From Betaproteobacteria bacterium HGW-Betaproteobacteria-9 (lineage in GTDB: Bacteria > Pseudomonadota > Gammaproteobacteria > Burkholderiales > Burkholderiaceae_C): 64,000 nt of DNA. The notes under the pieces are model-generated. The model saw only the letters and a list, made by a program, of their open reading frames with translations. It did no database searches and was not told the origin of the DNA. Made by a program: the position numbers and the translations under genes. The DNA lies in assembly GCA_002842215.1 (NCBI GenBank), contig PHCC01000024.1, positions 164,471-228,470 of the forward strand, given 5' to 3'. Below are positions 48,319 through 57,544 of this stretch, one piece after another (the stretch's first letter is position 1; each line of letters opens with the position of its first letter).

Positions 48319-48341
48319 GCGACCCCAAGGTGTGGGGTCGC
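48319..48341. promoter_or_regulatory. Dyad GCGACCCC-N7-GGGGTCGC upstream of the Crp-like gene
   Basis: Perfect 8-bp arms, 48 bp before the start codon. Not followed by a T run, so not a standard terminator. It shares its arms with the dyad at 45710. Confidence 0.4.
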
Positions 48342-48388
48342 TGGTTCAGAGGCCGGTGAGTTCCACCGGCGTGTCTCAGGAGCGTTTC

Positions 48389-49138
48389 ATGACTTCAACT
48401 GTCTCTTCCGTGGGGCTGGCCTGCGCCAGCAACCAGTCGATTTTTCTCGCCGGTGAATCCGGCCCCGTATGGCGCGTGGTCGAAGGTGTTGTGCACCTGG
48501 ACCGCGACAGTGGCCCGATCCGCCAGCCGGTGCAACTGGCCCTACCGGGCGACCTGATCGGCGCCGAGTCCCTGTGTGGCCAGCCCTACCAGCTCAGCGC
48601 CAGCGCGTTCACGCGTTGCCGCCTGGAACCGGTGCGCCCGGATGCCGCGCCCGAACCCTTGCTGCAGCAGGCCCTGCTGCAGCAACTGGACCGCAGCCAG
48701 GACATGGCCCAACTGCGCAGCGGCAGCGTGCAGCAGCGTCTGACCCATCTGCTGGGCCTGATGGGGCTGGACCGCGCGGTTCATGAAGCCGGCAGGATGG
48801 GCCAGGCTGATGCGGTGCGCGAGGCTTTGCCCGCGCTGCGCGAGGTGGCCTTGCTGGTGGACGCCAAGACCGAAACCGTCTGCCGCGCCCTGGCGCAACT
48901 GCTGCCCCCGCGCAGCCGCAAGCGCGGACCGGTGATGTCCGCAACCGCCGCACGGCAACGCGCATCGTGGGCGCGGTGCTGGTCTTCCACAGCCTGGCGC
49001 TGGGCGCCGGCGTGTGGGTGCTGCGCGCGGCAACCCAAGCTGATTCGGCCATGGCGCGGGCTGCGATGCCGCCGGTCCGCACACCCGCCGCTTCCGTTGT
49101 GGCCGCTCCATCGGATCTGGCTGGCGCAGTCCAGCTGA
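48389..49138 (+). CDS. Crp/Fnr-like transcription regulator
   Basis: The convincing part is about the first 185 residues: a short, divergent cNMP-binding-type beta roll and a C-terminal winged helix (LREVALLVDAKTETVCRALAQL). CAGGAG precedes the ATG. No cyclic-nucleotide or iron-sulfur ligand residues are recognisable. From about 48935 on, the frame (MSATAARQRASW onward) looks non-coding and overlaps the following small protein in another register, so the real end may be near 48935. It may regulate this metal locus. Confidence 0.7.
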   Translation: MTSTVSSVGLACASNQSIFLAGESGPVWRVVEGVVHLDRDSGPIRQPVQLALPGDLIGAESLCGQPYQLSASAFTRCRLEPVRPDAAPEPLLQQALLQQLDRSQDMAQLRSGSVQQRLTHLLGLMGLDRAVHEAGRMGQADAVREALPALREVALLVDAKTETVCRALAQLLPPRSRKRGPVMSATAARQRASWARCWSSTAWRWAPACGCCARQPKLIRPWRGLRCRRSAHPPLPLWPLHRIWLAQSS

Positions 49139-49242
49139 GGGCGGAACTGCCCGACTGGGTGTTGAAGGCAGGCGCCTCTGACGCAGCCGCCCCTTGGCGT
49201 GTCGACGCGAGGGGGCACGTGGTCCTGAACACCGCCCATTGA
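48967..49242 (+). CDS. Small membrane-anchored protein of unknown function
   Basis: 91 residues from a GTG start: one N-terminal hydrophobic helix (VLVFHSLALGAGVWVL), an Ala/Pro-rich stretch and a short C-terminal domain. Codon third positions are strongly GC, which supports coding. The in-frame sequence just upstream (RNRRTATRIVG) looks like the real positively charged N tail but has no ATG, GTG or TTG, so the start is uncertain or a frameshift is present. It precedes the PepSY gene. Confidence 0.55.
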   Translation: MGAVLVFHSLALGAGVWVLRAATQADSAMARAAMPPVRTPAASVVAAPSDLAGAVQLRAELPDWVLKAGASDAAAPWRVDARGHVVLNTAH

Positions 49243-49248
49243 CACCCG

Positions 49249-49272
49249 CCCGCAGCTCCAACGGGCTGCGGG
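49249..49272. other. Intercistronic hairpin
   Basis: CCCGCAGC and GCTGCGGG form a perfect 8-bp stem with an 8-base loop between the small membrane protein and the PepSY gene. No T run follows. It may stabilise or process the polycistronic RNA. Confidence 0.45.
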
Positions 49273-49324
49273 TAAGCGCTGACGACGCCAGAGATTGATA
49301 CCAACGACCTGAGGAGAAACCACT

Positions 49325-50746
49325 GTGAACACACCACTTAACACGCCACTTCCCGAAGTCGGTGCCCAGCCATCCACACAGTCTCTGGGTCGATTCCACA
49401 TGCTGGCTTGGCGCTGGCATTTCTATGCCGGGCTGTACGTCGTACCGTTTCTGATGATGCTGGCTGTCACTGGCCTGGTGATGGTCTTTTTCACCGGCTT
49501 CCAGAACCGGCTCGGCATGAACATCGACCTGGCGCCCCAAGCGCAGATGGCGACCGTTGGCGAGCAGGCCAAGGTGGTGATGGAGCGCCTGCCGTCCGCA
49601 CAGATCAAAAATTATGTCGCTCCCAAGACGCCCGCCGCCCCGAGCTGGTTCTCGGTCGTGGTGGAAGGGCGTGACGAGTCGGTTGCGGTGGACCCGTACT
49701 CTGCCGACGTGATCCGTTCGGTGGACAAGGACAACACCGTCTTTGCCTGGGCCGAGAAGATCCATGGCACTCTGCTGATCGGCGACGCCGGAGACCGGCT
49801 GATCGAGATCGCAGCCGGTTTGGGGGTGGTGCTGATCGTTACCGGTCTCTACATGGCCTGGCCCCGCGCTGGCAGCCGTTGGCGGCAGGTTCTGGTGCCC
49901 GACCTCTCGGCCAAAGGCCGCGCCGGGTGGAAGTCGCTGCATGTGAGCGTGGCGTTCTGGATCGGCATCGTCCTGGCCTTTTTCCTGGTCACCGGCTTGT
50001 CCTGGGCGGGTGTCTGGGGCAGCAAGTTCGTGCAGCCCTGGGGCAGCTTCCCGGCCAACAAGTGGGATGACGTTCCCAAGTCCGACGTCACGCACGCGTC
50101 GCTGTCGACACCTGGGCTCAAAGAAGTGCCCTGGGGCTTGGAGCAGACGCCCATGCCCACCTCGGGGTCCTTCGCTGGCAAGCCGGGCATTGCCCAAGGA
50201 CAACCGGTCAATCTCGACACGGTGAACGCCTTCGCCCGCAGCATCGGCTTCTCGGGTCAATACCGAATTGCTGTGCCGCAGGACGAAGCGGGTGTGTACA
50301 CCCTCAGCGCCGACAGCATGAGCGGTGATCTGAGCAATCCCACCGGCGACCGCTATGTGCACATCGACCGCTACACCGGTCGCGTGCTGGCCGAGGTCTC
50401 CTTTGCGGACTATTCGCCCATGGCCAAGTTCATGGCGGTGGGTATCGCCTTGCACCAGGGCGATATGGGGTTGTGGAGCGCCTGGTTGAACGTGGTGTTC
50501 TGCCTGGCCGTGCTCTTCCTGTGTGTCAGCGGGATCGTCATGTGGTGGAAGCGCCGGCCCGTCAGCGCCGGGCGTCTGATGGCCCCGCGCGCCCCCGTCA
50601 ATGCCGAGCTGTGGAAGACCGGCGCGCTCGTCATGCTGGCCGTGGCCCTGGTCTTTCCGTTGACAGGCGCCGTTTTGTTGACGGTGCTGCTGCTGGACGG
50701 GCTGATCGTGTCGCGCCTGCCTGCGCTCAAGGCCCGCCTGAACTGA
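49325..50746 (+). CDS. PepSY-associated transmembrane protein
   Basis: 473 residues with four membrane helices: near 30-52 (VVPFLMMLAVTGLVMVFF), 155-175, 215-235 and a C-terminal pair (about 390-470). Periplasmic PepSY modules lie between them. The start is GTG, preceded by GAGGAG. Such proteins accompany TonB receptors and are thought to reduce ferric or cupric chelates at the inner membrane; His residues in the helices (WRWHFYAGLY, EKIHGTLL) could bind heme. The reductase role is an inference. Confidence 0.85.
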   Translation: MNTPLNTPLPEVGAQPSTQSLGRFHMLAWRWHFYAGLYVVPFLMMLAVTGLVMVFFTGFQNRLGMNIDLAPQAQMATVGEQAKVVMERLPSAQIKNYVAPKTPAAPSWFSVVVEGRDESVAVDPYSADVIRSVDKDNTVFAWAEKIHGTLLIGDAGDRLIEIAAGLGVVLIVTGLYMAWPRAGSRWRQVLVPDLSAKGRAGWKSLHVSVAFWIGIVLAFFLVTGLSWAGVWGSKFVQPWGSFPANKWDDVPKSDVTHASLSTPGLKEVPWGLEQTPMPTSGSFAGKPGIAQGQPVNLDTVNAFARSIGFSGQYRIAVPQDEAGVYTLSADSMSGDLSNPTGDRYVHIDRYTGRVLAEVSFADYSPMAKFMAVGIALHQGDMGLWSAWLNVVFCLAVLFLCVSGIVMWWKRRPVSAGRLMAPRAPVNAELWKTGALVMLAVALVFPLTGAVLLTVLLLDGLIVSRLPALKARLN

Positions 50747-50810
50747 AACGCCAGTGCGTTGTTCTTGCTGGTCGCCGATTTCGAGACGATCTCCACCAGG
50801 ACCTCATCCC

Positions 50811-51299
50811 ATGAACAGACGACTTCTCCTTCAATCGCTGCTGCTCGCTTCCATGGGCGGAGTGACGAGGGTCTGGGCGCACGACTTCAAGGTCGGCGAG
50901 CTGCGCATCGACCACCCCTACGCCACGCCTTCGCGGCCGGGCATGCCCACCGGTGCAGTCTATTTCAGGGGCATCCGCAACACCGGTTCGTCGACCGACC
51001 GCCTGGTCTCGGTCAGCACGCCAGTTGCCGGTCGCGTTGAGATCCACCGCATGCAGATGCAGGGCGAGGTGATGCAGATGCGCGCCGTGCCCGCGCTGGA
51101 CATTCCTGCGGGCGCCACCGTGGTGATGAAACACGGCATGGCCGACGGTCACCACCTGATGTTGCTGGACCTGAAGTCCCCGTTGAAAGACGGTGACCGT
51201 TTCGCCGTGACGCTGACGTTCGAAAAGGCCGGTTCGCACGACGTGAAGGTCTGGGTGCAGACGCCGCGCGACACCGCAGCGGGACACGCCAGGCACTGA
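50811..51299 (+). CDS. Periplasmic copper chaperone PCu(A)C (second copy)
   Basis: 162 residues. Signal peptide (RLLLQSLLLASMGGVTRVWA), then the copper-binding set in VEIHRMQMQGEVMQMR and ADGHHLMLLDL. It differs from the first copy by lacking the Met/His-rich tail. It sits between the PepSY gene and the copper receptor, which fits handing copper on after import. Confidence 0.92.
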   Translation: MNRRLLLQSLLLASMGGVTRVWAHDFKVGELRIDHPYATPSRPGMPTGAVYFRGIRNTGSSTDRLVSVSTPVAGRVEIHRMQMQGEVMQMRAVPALDIPAGATVVMKHGMADGHHLMLLDLKSPLKDGDRFAVTLTFEKAGSHDVKVWVQTPRDTAAGHARH

Positions 51300-51360
51300 G
51301 CCGTCAGCAACACCTCCTCCCGTTTTCCCCACCTATTTATTCACCAACCAGGAAACCACG

Positions 51361-53670
51361 ATGCCCACGATGAGAAGAAAAACATTTCCCCATGCCATGG
51401 CGCTGGCCTTGCCCATGCTCAGCATGCTTTGCAGTCAGGCCCATGCACAAGCGAAAGCCCCGGACACGAGCGCGGCGACCTTGCCGACCGTGACCGTCAA
51501 CGCCCGGCGGGAGGCTCAGCTGCCCCAGTCAGAAGCGATCGGGCAGACCGTTCTGCTGCCCAAGCGCGCGGCCAGCAGCGATTCCGCCAGCCTGCTCGTC
51601 GATGTTCCCGGTGTCAGTCTCAATGCCGCCGGCGGCGTTTCCAGCCTGCCCTCGATGCACGGCCTGGCCGACGACCGGCTGCGCATCCAGGTCGATGGCA
51701 TGGACCTGATCGCGTCGTGCCCGAACCACATGAATCCCGCGCTCTCCTACATCGATCCCGCGCAGCTGGGGTCGCTCAAGGTCTATGCCGGCATCTCCCC
51801 TGTCAGCGCGGGTGGCGACAGCATCGGCGGCAGCATCCTGGCCGAGTCGCGCACGCCCGAATTTGCGCAACCGGGGCAGGCAACCATCCGCCGCGGCGAA
51901 GTGGGCGCTTTCTACCGCAGCAACAACCGCGCACACGGCCTGAACCTCTCAGCCACCCTGGCCACCGAGCAGTTCAACGTCAGCTACAGCGGCGCCACCA
52001 GTCAGGCTGACAACTACACGGCGGGTGACGACTTTAAAAGCTACGAGTTCACCGGGCGCATGGGCCACACGCTGGCGCGCGACGAAGTGGGCTCCACCGC
52101 CTACGAGACGCGCAACCATTCGCTGGGCCTGGCCTTCAAGCAGGACAACCACCTGCTGGAAGCGAAGCTGGGGGTGCAGGACATGCCCTACCAGCTCTAC
52201 CCGAACCAGCGCATGGACCTGCTCGACAACGACCAGAAGAGCATCAACCTGAGCTACACCGGCCAGCTTGCCTGGGGCACGCTGGAAGCGCGCCTCTACC
52301 ACGAGACCGTGGACCACTTCATGGACTTCGGCGCCGACAAGCGCTACTGGTACGGCACGGCTTCGGGCGGGCCGATGATGGTCAACGGCGCCCCCTGCAG
52401 CCCCATCAGCGCCTCATGCGCCGCCGGCATGCCCATGCTCACCGAGGGAAAGACCACTGGCTTCAGTGTCAAGGGCGAGCTGCCCATGGGTGAAACCGAC
52501 CGCCTGCGCGCGGGCGTCGACCTGCAACGCTACCGCATCAACGACTGGTGGACGCCCTCGGGCGGCGGCATGTACCCCGGCACCTTCTGGAACATCCGCG
52601 ACGGCGAGCGCGACCGCACCGGGCTCTGGAGCGAGTGGGAGTCGCGCCCGAGCGCGCAGTGGATGACGCTGGTCGGCGCGCGCGTGGAGCAGGTGACGAT
52701 GGACGCCGGCAAGGCGGTTGGCTACAACCCGGCCGGCATGGGCTTCCAGGCACGCGACGCGAACGCCTTCAACGCCCGCGACCACCGGTCGACCGACACC
52801 AACGTCGACGGCACGGCCCTGGCGCGCTACACCGCCAGCGAGCAGCTCGACATCGAATTCGGCTTCGCCCACAAGGAGCGTTCGCCCAACGTCTACGAAC
52901 GTTTCCCCTGGTCCACCTGGCAGATGGCGGCGCTGATGAACAACTTCGTGGGCGATGGCAACGGCTACGTCGGCAACCTCGACCTGAAGCCCGAGAAAGC
53001 CAACACGCTGTCGGCCACGTTCGACTGGCACGCCGCCGACAAAACCTGGGGCTTCCAGGCCACGCCGTACTACACGCGCGTCAGCGACTACATCGACGCG
53101 GTCCAGTGGGATGCCACCACCAACCGGCCTGCCGCGACCCCGGTGAGGAACAAGTTCAGCGTGCTGCGCTACACCAACCAGACTGCGCGCCTGGTTGGCG
53201 TGGACCTGGCCGGGCACGCGCCGCTGGCCAACAACGCGCTGGGCGACTGGGGCGTCAAGGGCCTGGTGAACGTCACCAACGGCAAAAACCTCGACACCGG
53301 CGGCGGGCTCTACAACGTGATGCCGCTCAACGGCAAGCTGGCGCTGACCCACAAGGCCGGTGGCTGGGACAACAGCCTGGAGCTGGTGGCGGTGAAGGCC
53401 AAGACCACCGTGTCATCGGTTCGCAACGAAATCCGGACACCGGGCTACGGGCTGGTCAACCTGCGCGGTAGCTACTCGTGGAAAACCGTGCGGCTGGACT
53501 TCGGTATCGAGAACCTGTTCGACCGGCTGTATTTCCTGCCCACGGGCGGCGCCTACGTCGGCCAGGGCACCACGATGAGCAACCCCATGCTGCCCAACTA
53601 CCCGCAGTGGGGCACAGCGGTGCCGGGCATGGGCCGCACGCTTTACGCAGGCGTGAACGTGAAGTTCTGA
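51361..53670 (+). CDS. TonB-dependent copper receptor, OprC-like
   Basis: 769 residues: signal peptide, plug domain (about 40-170) and 22-strand barrel ending in an aromatic-type C terminus (VNVKF). The plug carries CPNHM (Cys120, Met124). The barrel carries HFM (His319, Met321). Together they reproduce the CxxxM plus HxM copper site described for Pseudomonas OprC. Neighbours are copper chaperones, which supports copper import. AGGA precedes the ATG. Confidence 0.88.
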   Translation: MPTMRRKTFPHAMALALPMLSMLCSQAHAQAKAPDTSAATLPTVTVNARREAQLPQSEAIGQTVLLPKRAASSDSASLLVDVPGVSLNAAGGVSSLPSMHGLADDRLRIQVDGMDLIASCPNHMNPALSYIDPAQLGSLKVYAGISPVSAGGDSIGGSILAESRTPEFAQPGQATIRRGEVGAFYRSNNRAHGLNLSATLATEQFNVSYSGATSQADNYTAGDDFKSYEFTGRMGHTLARDEVGSTAYETRNHSLGLAFKQDNHLLEAKLGVQDMPYQLYPNQRMDLLDNDQKSINLSYTGQLAWGTLEARLYHETVDHFMDFGADKRYWYGTASGGPMMVNGAPCSPISASCAAGMPMLTEGKTTGFSVKGELPMGETDRLRAGVDLQRYRINDWWTPSGGGMYPGTFWNIRDGERDRTGLWSEWESRPSAQWMTLVGARVEQVTMDAGKAVGYNPAGMGFQARDANAFNARDHRSTDTNVDGTALARYTASEQLDIEFGFAHKERSPNVYERFPWSTWQMAALMNNFVGDGNGYVGNLDLKPEKANTLSATFDWHAADKTWGFQATPYYTRVSDYIDAVQWDATTNRPAATPVRNKFSVLRYTNQTARLVGVDLAGHAPLANNALGDWGVKGLVNVTNGKNLDTGGGLYNVMPLNGKLALTHKAGGWDNSLELVAVKAKTTVSSVRNEIRTPGYGLVNLRGSYSWKTVRLDFGIENLFDRLYFLPTGGAYVGQGTTMSNPMLPNYPQWGTAVPGMGRTLYAGVNVKF

Positions 53671-53715
53671 ACCCGACAACCCATCCCTTCCCAAAAAAAC
53701 CCGACAGGTTTCCAG

Positions 53716-56016
53716 ATGAAGAAGACCAAAAAAACCCTCTTGGCCGCCGCCGTCGCGGCCTTGGCCGCCCCATGCACCTGGGCGCAGACGAGTCCGGTCC
53801 CGACGCAGACCCTGCGCCAGACCACCGTGACCGGCTCCACCATCGACGACCGCTTCGGCGACAGCACGCGCGAACCGACCAGCACGGTGAGCCTGTCCGG
53901 GCGCGAGATCGAGGCACAGCATGCCGACAACCTGGTGCAGGTGCTCAAGGCCATTCCGGGCGTGACCATCGACACGCAGGGCGGCGACGACCTGAAGATC
54001 AAGTTCCGCGGCGTGGAGAACCAGCGCTACATGGGCGAGAAGCCGGGCGTGGCCATCGTCATCGACGGTGTGCCGGTGTTCGAGCGCACCGGCAAGGTCA
54101 ACATCAACCTGGACAACATCGAGAGCATCAAGGTCATCAAGGGCGGCGCGTCTTACCTGTTTGGCGAGGACGCGCTCGCTGGCGCTGTCATCATCACCAC
54201 CAAGCGTGGCGCCACCAACAAAGGCGTGTCGGTCGAGACCGATGTGGGGGCCTATGGTTACCAGCGCGAGTTGGCGCGCATCGGCCGTGCGAGCGACAAC
54301 TGGTCTGGCCACCTGCAGCTGTCCCAGCGCAAGGCCGACGACTACCACTTCCAGTCGAACTACAAGTCCCAGGCGCTCGCGGGCAACCTGCGCTGGCTGC
54401 TGAATGGTCACTCCGACCTGACCCTGGGCCTGGAAAAGGAAGACCGCTTTCGCGACAAGCACGGCACCGTGACGGGCGTGACGCAGGCCGCGCTTGACCC
54501 CAAGGGCACGCTGGGCCGCGACTACGCGCGCCACTTCGATGTGGATCTGGAGCGTGTGAACCTCACCTATTCCAACGACCTGTCCGACCGCACCAACCTG
54601 CTGGCCCTGGCCTACCAGTACCGGGATCACACCCAGTTCTGGTCGGCGCCGCAACGCTTCAGCACCACCGGGGCACCCATCTCCAGCCCCGACGCCTACA
54701 CCACGTTCAACGACTACCACCAGACGCAACGCGGGGTGAAAAGCGAGTTGCGCACCACCACGGGCCCGATGGCCTGGATGGGCGGCGTGGAGTTCAAACG
54801 CAACGAGTACTTGAACAAGACCCATGCCATGGTCGGCTACAGGAACAGCCCGAGCCCCATGGAAAGGCCCACGGCGGCGGGCACCGTGTTCACCGACGAC
54901 CGCACTGGCGAAAACGTGCAGGCGCTCTACGGCGAAGCCCAGTGGCGTCTGGCCACGGACTGGACGCTGACCGGCAACCTGCGCCACGACCGCATCGAGC
55001 TCGACTACGACGCCAAGCCGGTGTCCGGCAACCGCAACTCGGCCATCGCCGAACGCAAGACCTTCGATGCCGACAGCGCTCGCCTGGGCCTGAGCTGGAG
55101 CGGCCTGACCAACACCGTGCTGTTCGGCAACATCTCCACCGGCTTTCGCGCCCCCACGGTGGACCAGCTCTACCGCGGCAGCCAGAGCCCTTCGGGCAGC
55201 GTGGCCAACAACCCCGACCTGAAGACAGAGCAGGCTATCAATGTCGAGGTCGGCATGCGCAAGACCTTCGCGCTGCTGGAGCGCGAGGCCAGTCTGCAGG
55301 CCGCGGTGTTCCAGATCGACCGGAAAGACTTCATCCTGGACACCAACGGTCAGTATTCGAACAGTAACGCGGCCAACATCGCCCGATACGAAAACATCGG
55401 TGGCGCGCGCTCGCGTGGCCTGGAGCTGGCACTGCAGTCCTCGATCTCACCCGCCTGGAGCTGGGATCTCGCCTACACCTACCTGGACTCGACCTTCACC
55501 CAGTACGACCAGTTCCTGTTGGCACAGGGCAATCCGCGCGGCACGTTGGTCGGCACCGGCGCTTGCGCGGGCCCCAACCCCAACTGGAACAACTGCTACC
55601 AGCTCGTGCCCTACAACAACACCGGCAACAAGGTGCCCCGCGTGCCGCCTCATGCCGTCAATCTGCGCACATCGTGGAAGCCGGACCCGGCCTGGAAGCT
55701 GTCGGCCGAACTCGACCACCGCGCCACAGCCTGGGCCGACGAAATCAACCAGGAAAAATGGCCGGGTCGCACGGTGTTCAACCTGATGGCCGACTACAGG
55801 CGCAAGACCACCTGGCTCAGCGGGGCCACGCTGAGCGCCTTCGTGCGGGTCGACAACGTGTTCGACAAGCGCCACTACACCATTGCGCGCGGCACCAACG
55901 ACGCGCAGAGCTATGCCACCAACTTCCGGTACGACGGCCGGTACAACGCGGAAGACATGTCCATCACCGTCGACCCGGGACGCGTCTGGCGCGTCGGGCT
56001 GGCCCTGCGTTTCTGA
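53716..56016 (+). CDS. TonB-dependent receptor, ligand unknown
   Basis: 766 residues. Signal peptide (LLAAAVAALAAPCTWA), plug domain (about 40-165, with VLKAIPGVTIDT and IKVIKGGASYLFGEDALAGAV), and a barrel ending in GLALRF. It is of the BtuB/CirA-like group and lacks the copper motif of the preceding receptor. Immediately downstream are exbB, exbD, tonB and a CobN-like gene, so a chelated metal or tetrapyrrole is the most likely ligand. This is inference from context. Confidence 0.88.
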   Translation: MKKTKKTLLAAAVAALAAPCTWAQTSPVPTQTLRQTTVTGSTIDDRFGDSTREPTSTVSLSGREIEAQHADNLVQVLKAIPGVTIDTQGGDDLKIKFRGVENQRYMGEKPGVAIVIDGVPVFERTGKVNINLDNIESIKVIKGGASYLFGEDALAGAVIITTKRGATNKGVSVETDVGAYGYQRELARIGRASDNWSGHLQLSQRKADDYHFQSNYKSQALAGNLRWLLNGHSDLTLGLEKEDRFRDKHGTVTGVTQAALDPKGTLGRDYARHFDVDLERVNLTYSNDLSDRTNLLALAYQYRDHTQFWSAPQRFSTTGAPISSPDAYTTFNDYHQTQRGVKSELRTTTGPMAWMGGVEFKRNEYLNKTHAMVGYRNSPSPMERPTAAGTVFTDDRTGENVQALYGEAQWRLATDWTLTGNLRHDRIELDYDAKPVSGNRNSAIAERKTFDADSARLGLSWSGLTNTVLFGNISTGFRAPTVDQLYRGSQSPSGSVANNPDLKTEQAINVEVGMRKTFALLEREASLQAAVFQIDRKDFILDTNGQYSNSNAANIARYENIGGARSRGLELALQSSISPAWSWDLAYTYLDSTFTQYDQFLLAQGNPRGTLVGTGACAGPNPNWNNCYQLVPYNNTGNKVPRVPPHAVNLRTSWKPDPAWKLSAELDHRATAWADEINQEKWPGRTVFNLMADYRRKTTWLSGATLSAFVRVDNVFDKRHYTIARGTNDAQSYATNFRYDGRYNAEDMSITVDPGRVWRVGLALRF

Positions 56017-56025
56017 GGAGGCTCC

Positions 56026-56451
56026 ATGCAAGGACTTCGCCCCCTCGTGGAATACGCCGTGTTCGGTATCCTGCTGCTGCTCAGCGTGGCGGTGGTGGCC
56101 ATCGCGCTGGAGCGGCGGCGATTCTTCGGCCGGATCGATGCCCGTGGCTACACCAGTCGCGCCCGGCTGGAGAGCGACCTCACGCGGCGCCTGAACGTCA
56201 TCGGGACCGTGGCCTCGAACGCGCCCTACCTCGGGCTGCTGGGCACGGTGCTGGGCATCATGCTCACCTTCCAGACCCTGGGCGCCACCGGCGAGATGGA
56301 CGTGAAGTCCATCATGACCGGGCTGGCCCTTGCGCTCAAGGCCACGGCCGCGGGCATCGTGGTCGCGATCCCCTGTGTGGCGTTGAACAACGCCTTGCGC
56401 CGCCGCGTGCGAGAGCGCCTGACGGACTTCGACGAGGCCCACGGGGGCTGA
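56026..56451 (+). CDS. exbB: ExbB-type proton channel subunit (compact)
   Basis: 141 residues, well below the usual 210-240. Three membrane helices are visible: VFGILLLLSVAVVAIAL, YLGLLGTVLGIMLTF and ALALKATAAGIVVAIPCVAL. The cytoplasmic part between helices 1 and 2 is reduced to about 45 residues. It powers TonB together with ExbD. GAGGAGG precedes the ATG, 10 bp after the receptor stop. Confidence 0.88.
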   Translation: MQGLRPLVEYAVFGILLLLSVAVVAIALERRRFFGRIDARGYTSRARLESDLTRRLNVIGTVASNAPYLGLLGTVLGIMLTFQTLGATGEMDVKSIMTGLALALKATAAGIVVAIPCVALNNALRRRVRERLTDFDEAHGG

Positions 56452-56458
56452 CGGCGCC

Positions 56459-56824
56459 ATGGACGATATCGACGAAATCAACGTCGTGCCCCTCGTGGAC
56501 GTGATGCTGGTGCTGCTCACCATCGTGCTCACCACGGCCACCTTCGTGGTGAACGGGCGCATACCCGTGGACCTGGCGGTCGCCAGGTCCGCAGCGGCTT
56601 CCCCCACCGTGCCACTGGTGCTGACCTACACGCAACACCAGACCCTGTACCTGAACGACCAACCGGTGAGCGACCTGGCGGCGGCACTCGACCCGCAGCC
56701 GCGCAGCACGCCGGTGGTGGTGCGCGCCGACGGGCGCCTGGCGCTGAGCCGTTTTGTGGAACTGGTGGACCGGGTCAAGTCGCTGGGTTTCAAGCAGGTC
56801 AGCCTGGAGGTCAAGCGCTCATGA
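56459..56824 (+). CDS. exbD: ExbD-type proton channel subunit
   Basis: 121 residues. A single N-terminal helix with the essential membrane aspartate Asp14 (VVPLVDVMLVLLTIVL), then a periplasmic domain (LYLNDQPVSDLAAAL, VVVRADGRLALSRFVELVD). Its stop overlaps the tonB start by ATGA. Confidence 0.92.
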   Translation: MDDIDEINVVPLVDVMLVLLTIVLTTATFVVNGRIPVDLAVARSAAASPTVPLVLTYTQHQTLYLNDQPVSDLAAALDPQPRSTPVVVRADGRLALSRFVELVDRVKSLGFKQVSLEVKRS

Positions 56825-57543
56825 ACGCCACCGCATCGCACCGCCTGCATTGGCACGACTGGGGCCGCTCGGTCGCGCTGCATGGCGCCCTGGTGGCGGC
56901 CCTCGCCTGGGGAATGGTCAACAGCCCGGCACCGGTCTCGCCCTCCACGCGGCTCGACATGGCCATCCAGTGGGCGGCGGAGCAACCGCCCGAGCCGGCA
57001 GTGCAACCGCCACCGCCAGCCCCCGCACCGCCCGAGGTCAAACCACGACCCTCTGCCCGTGTCCAGCCGGCGCCCCAGCCGCCGGCGCCACCGGTCACGC
57101 CCGCCATCCAGCCCTACCCCGATGCCGTGGCAAACACCGCCGATACCGTGGTCCCGGCCGCGCCGGTGGCGACGGTGCACGCCGAGGCCCCTCGCGCCGC
57201 CGCACCGGCGGTGGTGGCGCCAGCACCGCCCAGCGCCAACCAGCTGGCCGCGCAGCAGGCGCGCTGGGAAGGTCTGCTGGAAGCCGCCCTGCTCAAGCAC
57301 AAGCAATACCCCATGGTGGCGCGTCGCATGGGCCAGGAGGGCCTGGTGACGGTGGAGGCGCATTTTTCTGCCCAGGGCGAGTTGCTGGATTGCTTCGTGG
57401 CCAGTGGCTCGGGCTTCAAGGCGCTGGACGAGGCCGCGCTGCAACTGGTGCGCCAGGCCGCGGACCTGGTCCGCGCCACGCACCAGCCCGGTCGCGTGGC
57501 GCAACTGCGCATTCCCATTGCTTACGAGTTCAAGGAGTCCTGA
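56821..57543 (+). CDS. tonB: Energy transducer TonB
   Basis: 240 residues. An N-terminal membrane helix (VALHGALVAALAWGMV), a Pro/Ala-rich periplasm-spanning region (about 55-135) and a C-terminal TonB domain (YPMVARRMGQEGLVTVEAHF, GFKALDEAALQLVRQA). It links ExbB/ExbD to the two receptors upstream. One base separates its stop from the start of the next gene. Confidence 0.92.
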   Translation: MNATASHRLHWHDWGRSVALHGALVAALAWGMVNSPAPVSPSTRLDMAIQWAAEQPPEPAVQPPPPAPAPPEVKPRPSARVQPAPQPPAPPVTPAIQPYPDAVANTADTVVPAAPVATVHAEAPRAAAPAVVAPAPPSANQLAAQQARWEGLLEAALLKHKQYPMVARRMGQEGLVTVEAHFSAQGELLDCFVASGSGFKALDEAALQLVRQAADLVRATHQPGRVAQLRIPIAYEFKES

Positions 57544-57544
57544 G

